DNA from: JBOZRQ01 sp050789255
GTDB taxonomy: Bacteria; Bacillota; Sulfobacillia; Symbiobacteriales; Symbiobacteriaceae
Assembly (NCBI GenBank): GCA_050789255.1
Contig: JBOZRQ010000034.1
Location: forward strand, 1-64,000
Length of the DNA: 64,000 nt
Direction of reading: 5' to 3'
Of the stretch, positions 15,547-23,567 are shown piece after piece. Below the pieces are notes generated by a model. The model did no database searches. It worked only from the letters and a program-made list of their open reading frames with translations, and had not been told where the DNA came from. The position numbers and the translations under genes are program-made. Within the stretch, counting starts at the first letter, position 1. Every line of letters starts with the position of its first letter.

Positions 15547-16668
15547 ATGCGCCTGTTCTTGGACGAGCGCGAGGGGGCGGGCGCCATCCCCTGCCCCGAC
15601 TGCGGCAAGCCGCTGCTCCTGGCAGCCGAGCGCCGGGGCCGGTGGGTGGTGGGCTTCCAGTACCTGCACCTGCGTCCGGGCCGGCAGGCCATGCTGGTCT
15701 GTTCGGACATTGGTTGCGACTACCGGGAGGAGGTGCAAATCGTCGACACGCCCGATGACGCGGTCATCTTCAGCTCCTCCAACGCCGCCTCCTTCTGGAG
15801 CTGGACCGAGCGCTCCCACAAGCTCACCATCGGCGATCTGCACACCAAGTTGGATCAGTTGGTCACCCTCTACGAGCGCACCGAAAATCCCAAAATCCCC
15901 TCGGCGATCCGGTTCTGGCGGGACCGGTACCGCTTTACCTACGGGTCCATCAAACACCACATCAAGCGCTGCATGGAAGACGGCACCGAGGTCTACCTCA
16001 CGGGGAAGGGGCTCATTGAAACCGGTACCGTCAAAGCGTTGCTGGAGACCGCCGTTGAGCTCGAAAAGAGCGACGGGGGCGGCACCACGCTGATCCGGTT
16101 GGCCGATCTGCACAATGCCGCCTGCTACAGCCGGCGCCTCTTCAGCGAGCGGGTGCGGTTCGACTTCGGCGACCAGTCCGACATAACGCTGGGCAATCAC
16201 ACCATCCACACCCCCGATCGCTTTGCCATCGTCTACGGACTCAAGGTCGCCATCGACTCGGTCACCAGCCACGGCCTCTGCCGCGTGCGCACCGACGATC
16301 CCCAGGTAGCCAAGGCCCTCTTGCTGCACCCGACCTTTGAGCACTTCTACACCGGGGAGGTACCCGCTGCCTTTGTCGAGCGCTGCTACAAGCTGGTCCG
16401 CCATGCCTACGTGCAGGGGTACCGGCTCAGCTTCATCTCCCTCACCAGAGACCCCAACGTTGTGCAGTTGAGAACTCGCGACATGGAAGCTGCACGGGCG
16501 CTGAAAATGCGCCAGGAGCGCATGTTCTGGATGGGACAGAAGAAGCGGCTGCGCTGGCTGAGATTCTTCCGCTTATCTGAAATCGACCGCTTCGAGGACA
16601 AGCACATCCCCTTCGATATTCGGGACATGATCGAGGCCGCCAAGCCCCGCCGCCGTCGGCGTCGGTAG
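15547..16668 (+). CDS. Zinc-ribbon-like protein of unknown function
   Basis: 373 residues from ATG 15547, with GGGGGG nearby upstream. The N-terminus holds two Cys pairs, CPDCGK near residue 16 and CSDIGC near residue 57, probably a zinc ribbon. The middle part is polar and mixed alpha/beta (SAIRFWRDRYRFTYGSIKHHIKRCMEDGTEVYL), and the C-terminus is highly basic (ending in RRRRRR). No membrane segment or signal peptide is seen. The basic tail and zinc ribbon suggest nucleic-acid contact, but no family is recognised. It stands alone, about 50 bp before a small acidic gene. Function unknown. Confidence 0.6.
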   Translation: MRLFLDEREGAGAIPCPDCGKPLLLAAERRGRWVVGFQYLHLRPGRQAMLVCSDIGCDYREEVQIVDTPDDAVIFSSSNAASFWSWTERSHKLTIGDLHTKLDQLVTLYERTENPKIPSAIRFWRDRYRFTYGSIKHHIKRCMEDGTEVYLTGKGLIETGTVKALLETAVELEKSDGGGTTLIRLADLHNAACYSRRLFSERVRFDFGDQSDITLGNHTIHTPDRFAIVYGLKVAIDSVTSHGLCRVRTDDPQVAKALLLHPTFEHFYTGEVPAAFVERCYKLVRHAYVQGYRLSFISLTRDPNVVQLRTRDMEAARALKMRQERMFWMGQKKRLRWLRFFRLSEIDRFEDKHIPFDIRDMIEAAKPRRRRRR

Positions 16669-16720
16669 CGGCAAAAAACGCGCATACTGACACAGAGAAT
16701 CTGCGGGGGAGCGTGGTCCT

Positions 16721-16909
16721 GTGCCAGAGCGCGACGAAACGACCGAGGCCCTGTCGTACCGCATCAACGCCGTAAACCTGAACAAGCTGGAGCTCTCCAT
16801 GAACCTCATCCCCGGTGCGCCTGACAACCTGGAGGAAGCGGCTGCCCGGGCCATTCGCGGCGAACCTTTCATCAAGGAGGAGCCAGAGCAGTCCACCGAG
16901 AAGCAGTAG
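16721..16909 (+). CDS. Small acidic protein of unknown function
   Basis: 62 residues from GTG 16721, with GGGGGAG eight bases upstream. The protein (PERDETTEALSYRINAVNLN...) is acidic, predicted helical, with no membrane segment and no Cys. It ends 33 bp before the exporter gene and may be transcribed with it. No family is recognised. Confidence 0.55.
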   Translation: MPERDETTEALSYRINAVNLNKLELSMNLIPGAPDNLEEAAARAIRGEPFIKEEPEQSTEKQ

Positions 16910-16942
16910 GCCTGAACCTGGACTTCCAAGGAGGGAATCAGG

Positions 16943-17704
16943 CTGACTACTCCGTCGGATGTCCTGCCCGTGGTGGCCGAGGCGGGCGGACTCCTCCTGC
17001 GCTGCGGGGCCGACGTCGCCCGGGTCGAGGACACCATCACCCGGATTGCACGGGCCTACGGAATTGAAGAGGTTGAAACCTATGCGACGCCCACGGGATT
17101 CTTCATATCCCTGGGCGCCTTTCCGCGCGTCACCATGGTCAAGCGTGTCACCGGGCGCACCATGGCCCTCGACAGGGTCAGCGCCGTCAACGCCCTGTCC
17201 CGCCAGTTGGCCCAGCAGCCGCTGGAGCCGGCGGAGGCCCTAAAGCGAATTCTGGCGATTGAAACCCAGCCGCCGCCCTTCCCCGGCTGGCTCGATGTGC
17301 CCATGAGCGGGCTCGCCGCCGCAGCCTGTACCATGCTGGTCGGAGGCACCCTGCGGGAACTGATTCCGGCCTTTGCCGCCAACCTGCTGGTGCAGGGCAC
17401 CCAGCGCTTTACCCGCTGGATCGGCCTGCCCGAGGCGATCGCAGACTTCCTCGCCGGGACCGTCGCCGTGGCCAGCGCCATCCTACTGAAGGCGTGGGTG
17501 GGGTCGAGCGTTGCCGCCGTCGTGGCGGGCGGCATCATGGTGCTTGTGCCCGGAACCGCCTTCACCGCCGCCGTGCGCGACGCCATGGCCGGCGACCTGG
17601 TCAGCTCCGGCGCCCGTGGTCTGGAAGCGACCATGAAGGCGGCCGCTCTGGCCTCCGGCGTCGCAACGGCCCTCTACCTGACCGGCGGGGGTGGGCTGCT
17701 GTGA
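16943..17704 (+). CDS. Threonine/serine exporter family, N-terminal (DUF1212) subunit, probable CTG start
   Basis: 253 residues if started at CTG 16943. A perfect AAGGAGGG (16928-16935) lies 7 bases before this CTG, while the first GTG in frame, 16970, has no ribosome site. The extra residues (TTPSDVLPV) align with the usual beginning of the family. The cytosolic part reads VVAEAGGLLLRCGADVARVEDTITRIARAYG, the DUF1212 hallmark, and PTGFFISLG follows. From about residue 115 there are five membrane helices. In ThrE proteins this half and a DUF3815 half together export threonine and serine by proton exchange; here they are separate genes with overlapping stop and start, as in many Firmicutes. 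Substrate is inferred. Confidence 0.85.
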   Translation: MTTPSDVLPVVAEAGGLLLRCGADVARVEDTITRIARAYGIEEVETYATPTGFFISLGAFPRVTMVKRVTGRTMALDRVSAVNALSRQLAQQPLEPAEALKRILAIETQPPPFPGWLDVPMSGLAAAACTMLVGGTLRELIPAFAANLLVQGTQRFTRWIGLPEAIADFLAGTVAVASAILLKAWVGSSVAAVVAGGIMVLVPGTAFTAAVRDAMAGDLVSSGARGLEATMKAAALASGVATALYLTGGGGLL

Positions 17705-18108
17705 GCTACCTGTTTGCCTTTGTCACCTCGGCGGCGATCACCATCTCTTTCCGGGGGCCGCGCCGGGCGATTCCGGCATCCGGGCTGACCGGTCTCCTCG
17801 GCTGGACAGGGTTTCAGCTCGTACTGGCGTTGCGGGGGCCGCAGTTTCTGGGCGCCTTCGTGGGCGCCATCCTGGTTGGGATGGCGGGGGAACTGCTGGC
17901 ACGCAGGCTCAAGGAGCCTGCCCTGCTCTTCGTGGTGCCCGGGCTCTTCCCGCTGGTGCCCGGCCTGATGGCCTACAATGGCATGCTCTTTCTCGCCCGC
18001 GGCGAGATGACGGAAGCCGGGCAGCTCCTGACCCGCACGGCCTTCTATGCGGGCGCCCTCGCCGCCGGGCTGGCCATCCCCCCGGCGCTGCTGCGGCGCC
18101 GGCGATAG
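17701..18108 (+). CDS. Threonine/serine exporter family, C-terminal (DUF3815) subunit
   Basis: 135 residues from GTG 17701, which overlaps the stop of the preceding gene by 4 nt (GTGA). Four hydrophobic helices are visible. Family sequence includes SAAITISFRGPRRAIPASGLTGLLGW, MAGELLARRLKEPALLFVVPGLFPLVPG and GMLFLARGE. It is the partner of the DUF1212 subunit and the two should form one transporter. Confidence 0.85.
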   Translation: MSYLFAFVTSAAITISFRGPRRAIPASGLTGLLGWTGFQLVLALRGPQFLGAFVGAILVGMAGELLARRLKEPALLFVVPGLFPLVPGLMAYNGMLFLARGEMTEAGQLLTRTAFYAGALAAGLAIPPALLRRRR

Positions 18109-18115
18109 GACCGAA

Positions 18116-18146
18116 CGAAAAAGCACCGGCGCTGGCCGGTGCTTCT
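18116..18146. terminator. Bidirectional terminator between convergent genes
   Basis: AAGCACCGGC (18121-18130) pairs with GCCGGTGCTT (18134-18143) around a very short loop. On the minus strand it ends in TTTTTCG and so terminates the MFS gene at 18151; on the plus strand the tail is GCTTCTGCATTT. Confidence 0.8.
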
Positions 18147-18150
18147 GCAT

Positions 18151-19311
18151 TTACCCGGTAATCCGTGGGGCCTCCTGCGCGGCCGGCGCCCAGAGCTGCC
18201 AGAGCAGGACCACGCCCGCCCCGAGCCCGGCCACCACGGCCGCCACCGCAAAGGGCGGCGCCACGGACGCCAGGCTCTGTGAGACCCACGGCCCCGCCAC
18301 GGCGCCGGCCGAGAAGGCGGCGGTTAGGACGCCGAACGTGAGGCCCTGGCGCTGCTGTCCCGCAGCGTCGGCGCTGAGGGCCGAGACCGCCGGGAAGACC
18401 AGCCCGAAGCCGAGGCCGTAGGTCAGCAGGCTGACCGCCATCTGCCAGGACTGATCGCCAAAGGCCAGTCCGAGCAGGGCGCCGGCCGCGATCGCCAGGC
18501 CGGCCAGGAGCGGCCGACCCCGGCCCCACCGGTCCGACGCCCGGGAGAGCGGCGGCACGAAGGCCAGCACACTGCCCACAGCGAAGGCGCCCAGCAACCC
18601 GCCGATCGACGCAGCGCTAAAGCCCAGTCCCCGCGCCTTGAGCGGGAAGGCGTAGAAAAGCACGTTCTGGCCGAACATCAGGGCGAAGGCGACGCAGCCC
18701 GCCACCAAAGTAAGTACCGGGTCCATGCTGCGGGGCGGGGCCGCCATGGGCTTTGCAGGTACAGCGGCCCGGGGCAGGGCGCCGCCCAACAGCAGGCTGA
18801 CCAGCCCCACCAGCGCCAGTCCGCCGGCCAGCAGTCCAACCGCCATCGACAGGCCCAGGTGGGTGGCCAGGCGGCCCGTCAACGGCGGAGAGATCATGCT
18901 GGAGATGGCAATGACCAGCCCGACCCGGGCCATGGTCTCGCCGCGGCGCCCGGCGGGGGTGCCGGCGGTGACGGAGGCCAGGGCCGCCGGAGCGATCGCC
19001 GCCGCGGCCAGGCCATGCAGAAACCGGACGCCCACCAGCATGGCGGGGGAGGAGGAGAGCAGGTGCACCCAGGCGGTGGCGGCCATGGCGACCAGGCCGG
19101 CGCCGGCCACACGGTGCCGGCTGAACCGGTCCGCCAGATGCCCGAAGAGAAGGTTCCCGCCGAAGTTGGCCAGGCTGTAGGCGCTGGCGGCGGGTGCGAC
19201 CGCCTGCGGGTCCCCCGCTGCCGTGGCCAGCAGCACCAGGATCGGCGTCCAGGCGAGCTGTTCGTAGAAACTGGTCCAGATTAGCAGAAACGATAGGCGG
19301 CGCAAACGCAT
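18151..19311 (-). CDS. MFS transporter, drug-efflux type
   Basis: 386 residues from ATG 19311, preceded by GGGAGGA; a 22-residue upstream extension to 19377 is less likely because it precedes the first helix (MRLRRLSFLLIWTSFYEQLAW). About 12 hydrophobic helices are visible. The loop between helices 2 and 3 reads GNLLFGHLADRFSRHRVAGAG, matching the MFS motif A (GxLaDrxGrr). A second copy-like motif, PPLSRASDRWGRGRPLLAG, precedes helix 8. The family exports drugs or metabolites by proton antiport. No adjacent regulator points to a substrate. Confidence 0.8.
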   Translation of the reverse strand: MRLRRLSFLLIWTSFYEQLAWTPILVLLATAAGDPQAVAPAASAYSLANFGGNLLFGHLADRFSRHRVAGAGLVAMAATAWVHLLSSSPAMLVGVRFLHGLAAAAIAPAALASVTAGTPAGRRGETMARVGLVIAISSMISPPLTGRLATHLGLSMAVGLLAGGLALVGLVSLLLGGALPRAAVPAKPMAAPPRSMDPVLTLVAGCVAFALMFGQNVLFYAFPLKARGLGFSAASIGGLLGAFAVGSVLAFVPPLSRASDRWGRGRPLLAGLAIAAGALLGLAFGDQSWQMAVSLLTYGLGFGLVFPAVSALSADAAGQQRQGLTFGVLTAAFSAGAVAGPWVSQSLASVAPPFAVAAVVAGLGAGVVLLWQLWAPAAQEAPRITG

Positions 19312-19497
19312 GCCTCGGGTCCTCCCGTTGCCGGGGCCAAGTAATAGAAGGAATGGCCCCGGGTCACTGATGTCCATGATACCGCCGTTCCCCCAGTTGC
19401 GACAAGTGCGACTCCTTCGCGAGGAGGAGGCTCTCTCCGAAAGACCAACCCATTCAGGTGCTTGTTCGTACTTTCACGAATGACGCCAAAGATGGAT

Positions 19498-19525
19498 TGG
19501 CTTGCACGGCCGTTCCCCCTATACT
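19498..19525 (+). promoter_or_regulatory. Possible promoter of the 53-residue membrane protein gene
   Basis: TTGGCT (19498-19503), a 16-bp spacer and TATACT (19520-19525), 51 bp before ATG 19577. The 10-mer TTTCACGAAT occurs on both sides, at 19472-19481 and 19550-19559, and may be an operator. Confidence 0.45.
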
Positions 19526-19576
19526 GGGAACCGGGGCAATTGTTCTCGATTTCACGAATAGACGGAGGGACCGCCG

Positions 19577-19738
19577 ATGTTTCTCTTTCAGATCACCCCG
19601 GAGAACCGGATCCTGGTCGAACTGCTGGTGATCGTCTTTGCGGCGCTGATCGCCGTCGTGATCGAGAACCCCGGCGCCCCGGCTCCGAAGACCGAATCCG
19701 CCGCCAGCAACATCGCCCAAGTCGCCCCAGGACATTAA
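19577..19738 (+). CDS. 53-residue single-pass membrane protein
   Basis: ATG 19577 is preceded by GGAGGGA seven bases upstream, an excellent ribosome site. The protein begins MFLFQITPENRILVELLV, has one membrane helix (about residues 12-30, LVELLVIVFAALIAVVIE) and ends in a short polar tail with Pro and Ala. Third positions are GC-rich. It is framed by a possible promoter and a strong terminator, so it looks like an independent small gene. Function unknown; small single-pass proteins of this type often modulate larger membrane complexes. Confidence 0.6.
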   Translation: MFLFQITPENRILVELLVIVFAALIAVVIENPGAPAPKTESAASNIAQVAPGH

Positions 19739-19796
19739 GCGTAACACAGCATCTGTCCCCTCGGTAAGAGCGCGCCAGGAGCCTTAGGGGCGTGTT

Positions 19797-19835
19797 GAAA
19801 AAGGGTAGCCGGACTTCGTCCTGGCTACCCTTTTT
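19797..19835. terminator. Bidirectional terminator
   Basis: AAAAAGGGTAGCC pairs perfectly with GGCTACCCTTTTT around GGACTTCGTCCT, which itself can pair further. The U-run exists in both directions. It lies about 60 bp after the 53-residue gene and about 75 bp beyond the stop of the minus-strand gene at 19910. Confidence 0.85.
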
Positions 19836-19909
19836 CCGGTCTTTGTGGGCGGATCGACCTCAGTAGGGTGTCTCCTTCGGAGAGTGGATCCATGTAGCCA
19901 AGCACCGTT

Positions 19910-20263
19910 CTAGATTGCAACATACAGGAGGGCGATCATGGCCCAGCAGCCCAAACCCCAGAGGGCAGCCGCCTTGCGAGCTTTTGGCGTCAAATGAGGG
20001 CTGTCCGGCACTCTGCCCTTCCAGAGCGCCACCGTGGACAGAATTCCGCCCGCCAGAGCGGCGGGGAGTTGGTCCGCCAGGATCAGGGGAAGGAACAGCA
20101 GCGCCGGCGCACCAAGGAAAGTCTCGCTGGTGTTACGGAGGAGGATGGTCAACGCGATGGGTGGCAGGGGCCATGTCAGCATACCACCCCACCAGCGGTT
20201 CAAGATAGCGGAGCCAACCAGTGTGAGGCCAGCCAAGGCCAGTGCGATGACCAGATCTCCCAT
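19910..20263 (-). CDS. Small multi-pass membrane protein of unknown function
   Basis: 117 residues from ATG 20263, preceded by GAGAGGAG. Hydropathy by eye shows about four membrane segments (ALALAGLTLVGSAIL; PLPPIALTILL; LLFLPLILADQLPAALAGGIL; AALWGLGCWAMIALLYV). No family motif is recognised. It lies immediately downstream of a remnant of a recombinase-like gene on the same strand. Confidence 0.55.
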   Translation of the reverse strand: MGDLVIALALAGLTLVGSAILNRWWGGMLTWPLPPIALTILLRNTSETFLGAPALLFLPLILADQLPAALAGGILSTVALWKGRVPDSPHLTPKARKAAALWGLGCWAMIALLYVAI

Positions 20264-20278
20264 GGACCGTTGCTCCTC

Positions 20279-20425
20279 TCATGAAGCGAGCCCCTGCGGG
20301 TTGATTTTCGGGATGATCCGCAGCTTGCCGTCCGGATGGACGAAAATTCGCTCAACATATCGACGGACAGTCGCTTGCTTTTGTTCCGGTGTGTAGTTTT
20401 CCAGCGGCTTCTGGCGCTTTGTCCT
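20279..20425 (-). pseudogene. C-terminal remnant resembling a large serine recombinase
   Basis: The minus-strand frame from 20425 down to the stop at 20279-20281 encodes 48 residues including ENYTPEQKQATVRRYVERIF and VHPDGKLRIIPKINP. This pattern (helix, VERIFVHPDG, basic strand) is what I know from the very C-termini of resolvase/invertase-type recombinases. An in-frame TAA at 20426-20428 cuts it off, and no start codon or ribosome site is present. I take it as the leftover of a deleted mobile element. Other transposase families are possible. Confidence 0.4.
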
Positions 20426-20433
20426 TTACTTCG

Positions 20434-20463
20434 TTCCGTCACCGATCTCCTATGCGCTATAAT
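20434..20463 (+). promoter_or_regulatory. Probable promoter of the fucose-permease-like MFS gene
   Basis: A consensus TATAAT at 20458-20463 with a weak -35 (TTCCGT, 20434-20439, 18-bp spacer). It supports starting the MFS gene at 20506 rather than at upstream in-frame ATGs. Confidence 0.5.
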
Positions 20464-20505
20464 GGGGCGAGCCTCAAGCGAAGAGGTTACAAACAAAAAT
20501 CACGG

Positions 20506-21729
20506 ATGACGGGAGCAGATTATGTGGCCACGCTCTTACTTTTGGTCATCTATCTGGCCTTTATCAGCCTTGGACTGCCCGATTCATTGCTCGGTGCTGC
20601 ATGGCCTGTTATGCGGCTGAGTCTGGGAGCCCCGCTCGGGATGGCGGGGTTGTTGTCGATGACGGTAACCGTTGGCACGATCATCTCCAGCCTGGTGAGC
20701 GGCGTCGTTGTGCGGCGGCTCGGCACGGGGCGGGTCACGCTGGTCAGCTGCCTGATGACGGCCGGAGCGCTGCTTGGGTATTCGTTGGCGCCTTCGGTGG
20801 CCTGGCTGATCGTCTGCGCCATCCCGCTCGGCCTCGGCGCAGGGTCCGTCGATGCCGCGCTCAACCATTACGTGGCGACACACTACAAGGCGCATCACAT
20901 GAGTTGGCTCCATTGCTTCTGGGGCGTGGGTGCGACCACCGGCCCGATGATTATGGCCGCTTTCCTGTCCCGAAATGGTGCCTGGAGACACGGGTACCTG
21001 ACCGTGTCCGGCATTCAGTTCTCCCTGGTGGTCTTGCTGGGCATCACGCTTCGGTTATGGGAGCGTCCGGGGGCGACGGAAGGTGCGGCCTCCGATCCAG
21101 CACAGTCCGCAGCCGAACCGGCGGTTGGAACCAAGGGGGCGACCCAACCCAGGGGCCTGGCGTATGCCTTGGGCACGTTCTTGTTCTACTGCGGGGTGGA
21201 AACGACGGTCGGCTTGTGGGGCGGCAGCTACCTGGTGAATGTGAAGGGGCTACCTGCCGAACAGGCTGCCCGGTGGGTGGCGATTTACTATGCGGGCATA
21301 ACAATCGGGAGGCTGGTCACCGGGTTCGTCGCGTTCAAGGTGAGCAACCGGCTGCTCATTCGTGGTGGCCAGCTTACGGCGCTGGCTGGTGCACTGCTCC
21401 TGTTGCTGCCGCTTCCGACCGGCTTCGCACTGACTGGATTTTTGATCACGGGTTTGGGACTTGCTCCGATCTACCCGTGCATGATCCATGAGACCCCTGT
21501 TCGCTTCGGCGAGACGCACGCATCACGGATTATCGGGTATCAGATGGCCGTTGCCTATACGGGCAGCACGGTACTGCCGCCATTGCTCGGATTGGTGGCC
21601 GGGTTCTCGACCATGGGCATATTCCCGGTCTATATCGCCGTGGCGGCTGCGGCGATGCTGTTGCTCACGGAACGCTTGAACGTCCTTCTTGCCGGGCCGA
21701 CGGCTGCGCGACCCTACCACAAGTTCTAA
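20506..21729 (+). CDS. MFS transporter, FucP/sugar-permease-like
   Basis: 407 residues from ATG 20506, chosen because the upstream TATAAT and the first helix (YVATLLLLVIYLAFISLGLPDSLLGAAW) fit it; the ribosome site is weak (AAGAGG, 17 bases away). Twelve helices are visible. The sequence LGLPDSLLGAAWP and GAGSVDAALNHYVATHYKAHHMSWLHCFWGVGATTGP is characteristic of the FucP-like branch of the MFS that includes fucose and other sugar proton symporters. The gene is monocistronic and the substrate cannot be read from the context. Confidence 0.8.
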   Translation: MTGADYVATLLLLVIYLAFISLGLPDSLLGAAWPVMRLSLGAPLGMAGLLSMTVTVGTIISSLVSGVVVRRLGTGRVTLVSCLMTAGALLGYSLAPSVAWLIVCAIPLGLGAGSVDAALNHYVATHYKAHHMSWLHCFWGVGATTGPMIMAAFLSRNGAWRHGYLTVSGIQFSLVVLLGITLRLWERPGATEGAASDPAQSAAEPAVGTKGATQPRGLAYALGTFLFYCGVETTVGLWGGSYLVNVKGLPAEQAARWVAIYYAGITIGRLVTGFVAFKVSNRLLIRGGQLTALAGALLLLLPLPTGFALTGFLITGLGLAPIYPCMIHETPVRFGETHASRIIGYQMAVAYTGSTVLPPLLGLVAGFSTMGIFPVYIAVAAAAMLLLTERLNVLLAGPTAARPYHKF

Positions 21730-21812
21730 CAGGAACATAACAGATCGGAAAGGAAAATTCCGAGTAGTTATTGAATTGAGTCCTCCCGATATGCGAGGGG
21801 AGGATGAACCGC

Positions 21813-23459
21813 ATGAGCGAAATGCCGTGGCTCAAGCACTATCCGCAGGGAGTCCGAGGCGCCCTCGACTACCCGCAGGTCCCCGTCTTCCGGCTACTCG
21901 AGCAGCAGGCCGTGCAGAACCCCGACCTGCCGGCCATCAACTTCTATGGCCATAAGCTGACCTTCCGGCAGCTCGCCGGGGCGGCGAATAAGTGCGCCAA
22001 CCTGCTCAAGTCCATGGGCGTGAGCCCGGGCGATCGGGTGGCGATCATGATGCCCAACTGCCCGCAGTTCGTCATCGCCTTCTTCGGCGTGCTCAAGGCG
22101 GGCGGCATCGTGGCCCAGGTCAATCCTATGTACACGGAACGGGAGATCGAGTACCTGTGCAATAACGCCGGCTGCCGTATCATGATCGTCTCTGACCTGC
22201 TCTACCCCAAGGTGCAGAACGCGCTGCAGGGCACGGGCCTCAAAGAGGTGCTGGTCAGCAAGCTGAAGGGCGAGGTGGCCCTCGGTCCCGAGGCGCGCTC
22301 CTTCGACGAGGCCCTCACCACGGTTCCGCCCACCGACCCTGGCGTGGCGGTCAGCCACGAGGCGGTTGCGGTCCTTCAGTACACCGGCGGCACCACGGGC
22401 GTCTCCAAGGGCGCCATGCTGACGCACTTCAACCTGGTCGCCAACGTCCTGCAGATCGCGGAGTGGTTCGCCCCCATGCGGCAACCGGGGGTCCAGGAGC
22501 GGATTCTGACCGTGCTGCCGCTCTTTCACTCCTACGGCATGACGGTCTGCATGAACTACGGCATCTACACCGGCGCCGAGCTGATTTTGCTGCCCCGTGC
22601 CGATATGCAGGAGATTATGCAAACGATCAAGACGACCCAGCCCACCAGCTTCCCGGGCGTGCCGACCATGTACGTGGGGGTGAACGCCTTCCCGGGCGCC
22701 GAGGAGTTCGGGGTCTCCTCCATCCGCACTTGCTTCAGCGGCGCGGCACCGCTGCCGGTCGAGGTGATGCACAGCTTCGAGAAGCGCTTTGGGGCCACCA
22801 TCGTGGAGGGGTACGGGCTCTCCGAAGCCTCGCCGGTTACGCACTGCAACCCGCTGGCAGGGATGCGCAAGGCCGGCTCGGTCGGCCTGGCCTACCCGGA
22901 CACCGACTGCCGGGTGGTGGACCTGGAGACCGGGACCAGCGAGCTGCCGGTTGGCGAGCAGGGCGAGCTGATCATAAAAGGGCCGCAGATCATGGCCGGC
23001 TATTGGCAGATGCCCGAGGAGACCAGGAACACCCTGCGCGAGTGGAACGGGGAGACCTGGCTCTACACCGGTGACATCGGGCGGATGGATGAGGATGGCT
23101 ACTTCTATATCACCGACCGCAAGAAGGACATGATCATCGCCAGCGGCTTTAATATCTACCCGCGCGATGTGGAGGAGGTCCTCTACCAGCACCCGGCGGT
23201 CCAGGAGTGCGTAGTCGCCGGGGTCCCCGATGCCTACCGCGGGGAGACGGTGAAGGCGTACATCGTCTTGAAGGCGAACCAGAGCCTGACGGAGGCTGAC
23301 CTGGACGCCTTCTGCCGCCAGCACCTGGCGGCGTACAAGGTGCCGCGCCTCTTCGAGTTCCGGGCCGCACTCCCCAAGAGCATGGTTGGCAAGGTGCTCC
23401 GGCGGGTGCTGGTGGAGGAGGAGAAGGCGAAGCTCACGAAGGCTGCAGCACAGGCCTAG
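21813..23459 (+). CDS. Long-chain fatty-acid-CoA ligase
   Basis: 548 residues from ATG 21813; GAGGGGAGG (21795-21803) is 9 bases upstream, whereas the in-frame ATG 21804 abuts it and is unlikely. The enzyme activates fatty acids with ATP and CoA through an acyl-adenylate. The P-loop-like motif is LQYTGGTTGVSKGAMLTH, the A5 motif EGYGLSEASPVTH, the A7/A8 region WLYTGDIGRMDEDGYFYITDRKKDMIIASGFNIYPRDVEE and the catalytic Lys lies in LPKSMVGKVLRR. These match FadD/LcfA-type ligases. It is flanked by its own terminator, and no beta-oxidation genes are adjacent. Chain-length preference is unknown. Confidence 0.88.
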   Translation: MSEMPWLKHYPQGVRGALDYPQVPVFRLLEQQAVQNPDLPAINFYGHKLTFRQLAGAANKCANLLKSMGVSPGDRVAIMMPNCPQFVIAFFGVLKAGGIVAQVNPMYTEREIEYLCNNAGCRIMIVSDLLYPKVQNALQGTGLKEVLVSKLKGEVALGPEARSFDEALTTVPPTDPGVAVSHEAVAVLQYTGGTTGVSKGAMLTHFNLVANVLQIAEWFAPMRQPGVQERILTVLPLFHSYGMTVCMNYGIYTGAELILLPRADMQEIMQTIKTTQPTSFPGVPTMYVGVNAFPGAEEFGVSSIRTCFSGAAPLPVEVMHSFEKRFGATIVEGYGLSEASPVTHCNPLAGMRKAGSVGLAYPDTDCRVVDLETGTSELPVGEQGELIIKGPQIMAGYWQMPEETRNTLREWNGETWLYTGDIGRMDEDGYFYITDRKKDMIIASGFNIYPRDVEEVLYQHPAVQECVVAGVPDAYRGETVKAYIVLKANQSLTEADLDAFCRQHLAAYKVPRLFEFRAALPKSMVGKVLRRVLVEEEKAKLTKAAAQA

Positions 23460-23467
23460 TCAATCGG

Positions 23468-23501
23468 GCGGGCGCCCCCAATCAGGGGCGCCCGCTGTTT
23501 T
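23468..23501 (+). terminator. Terminator of the acyl-CoA ligase gene
   Basis: GCGGGCGCCCC (23468-23478) pairs with GGGGCGCCCGC (23485-23495), followed by TGTTTT. The T-run runs straight into the -35 hexamer of the next promoter. Confidence 0.9.
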
Positions 23502-23528
23502 GACAATTGAATCCGACGCTGGTATGAT
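23500..23528 (+). promoter_or_regulatory. Sigma-A promoter of the gamma-glutamyltransferase gene
   Basis: Perfect TTGACA (23500-23505), 17-bp spacer and TATGAT (23523-23528), 39 bp before ATG 23568. Confidence 0.85.
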
Positions 23529-23567
23529 AGTTCATGGTCTTAACTATCCATCTTAGGGAGTTGTGTC

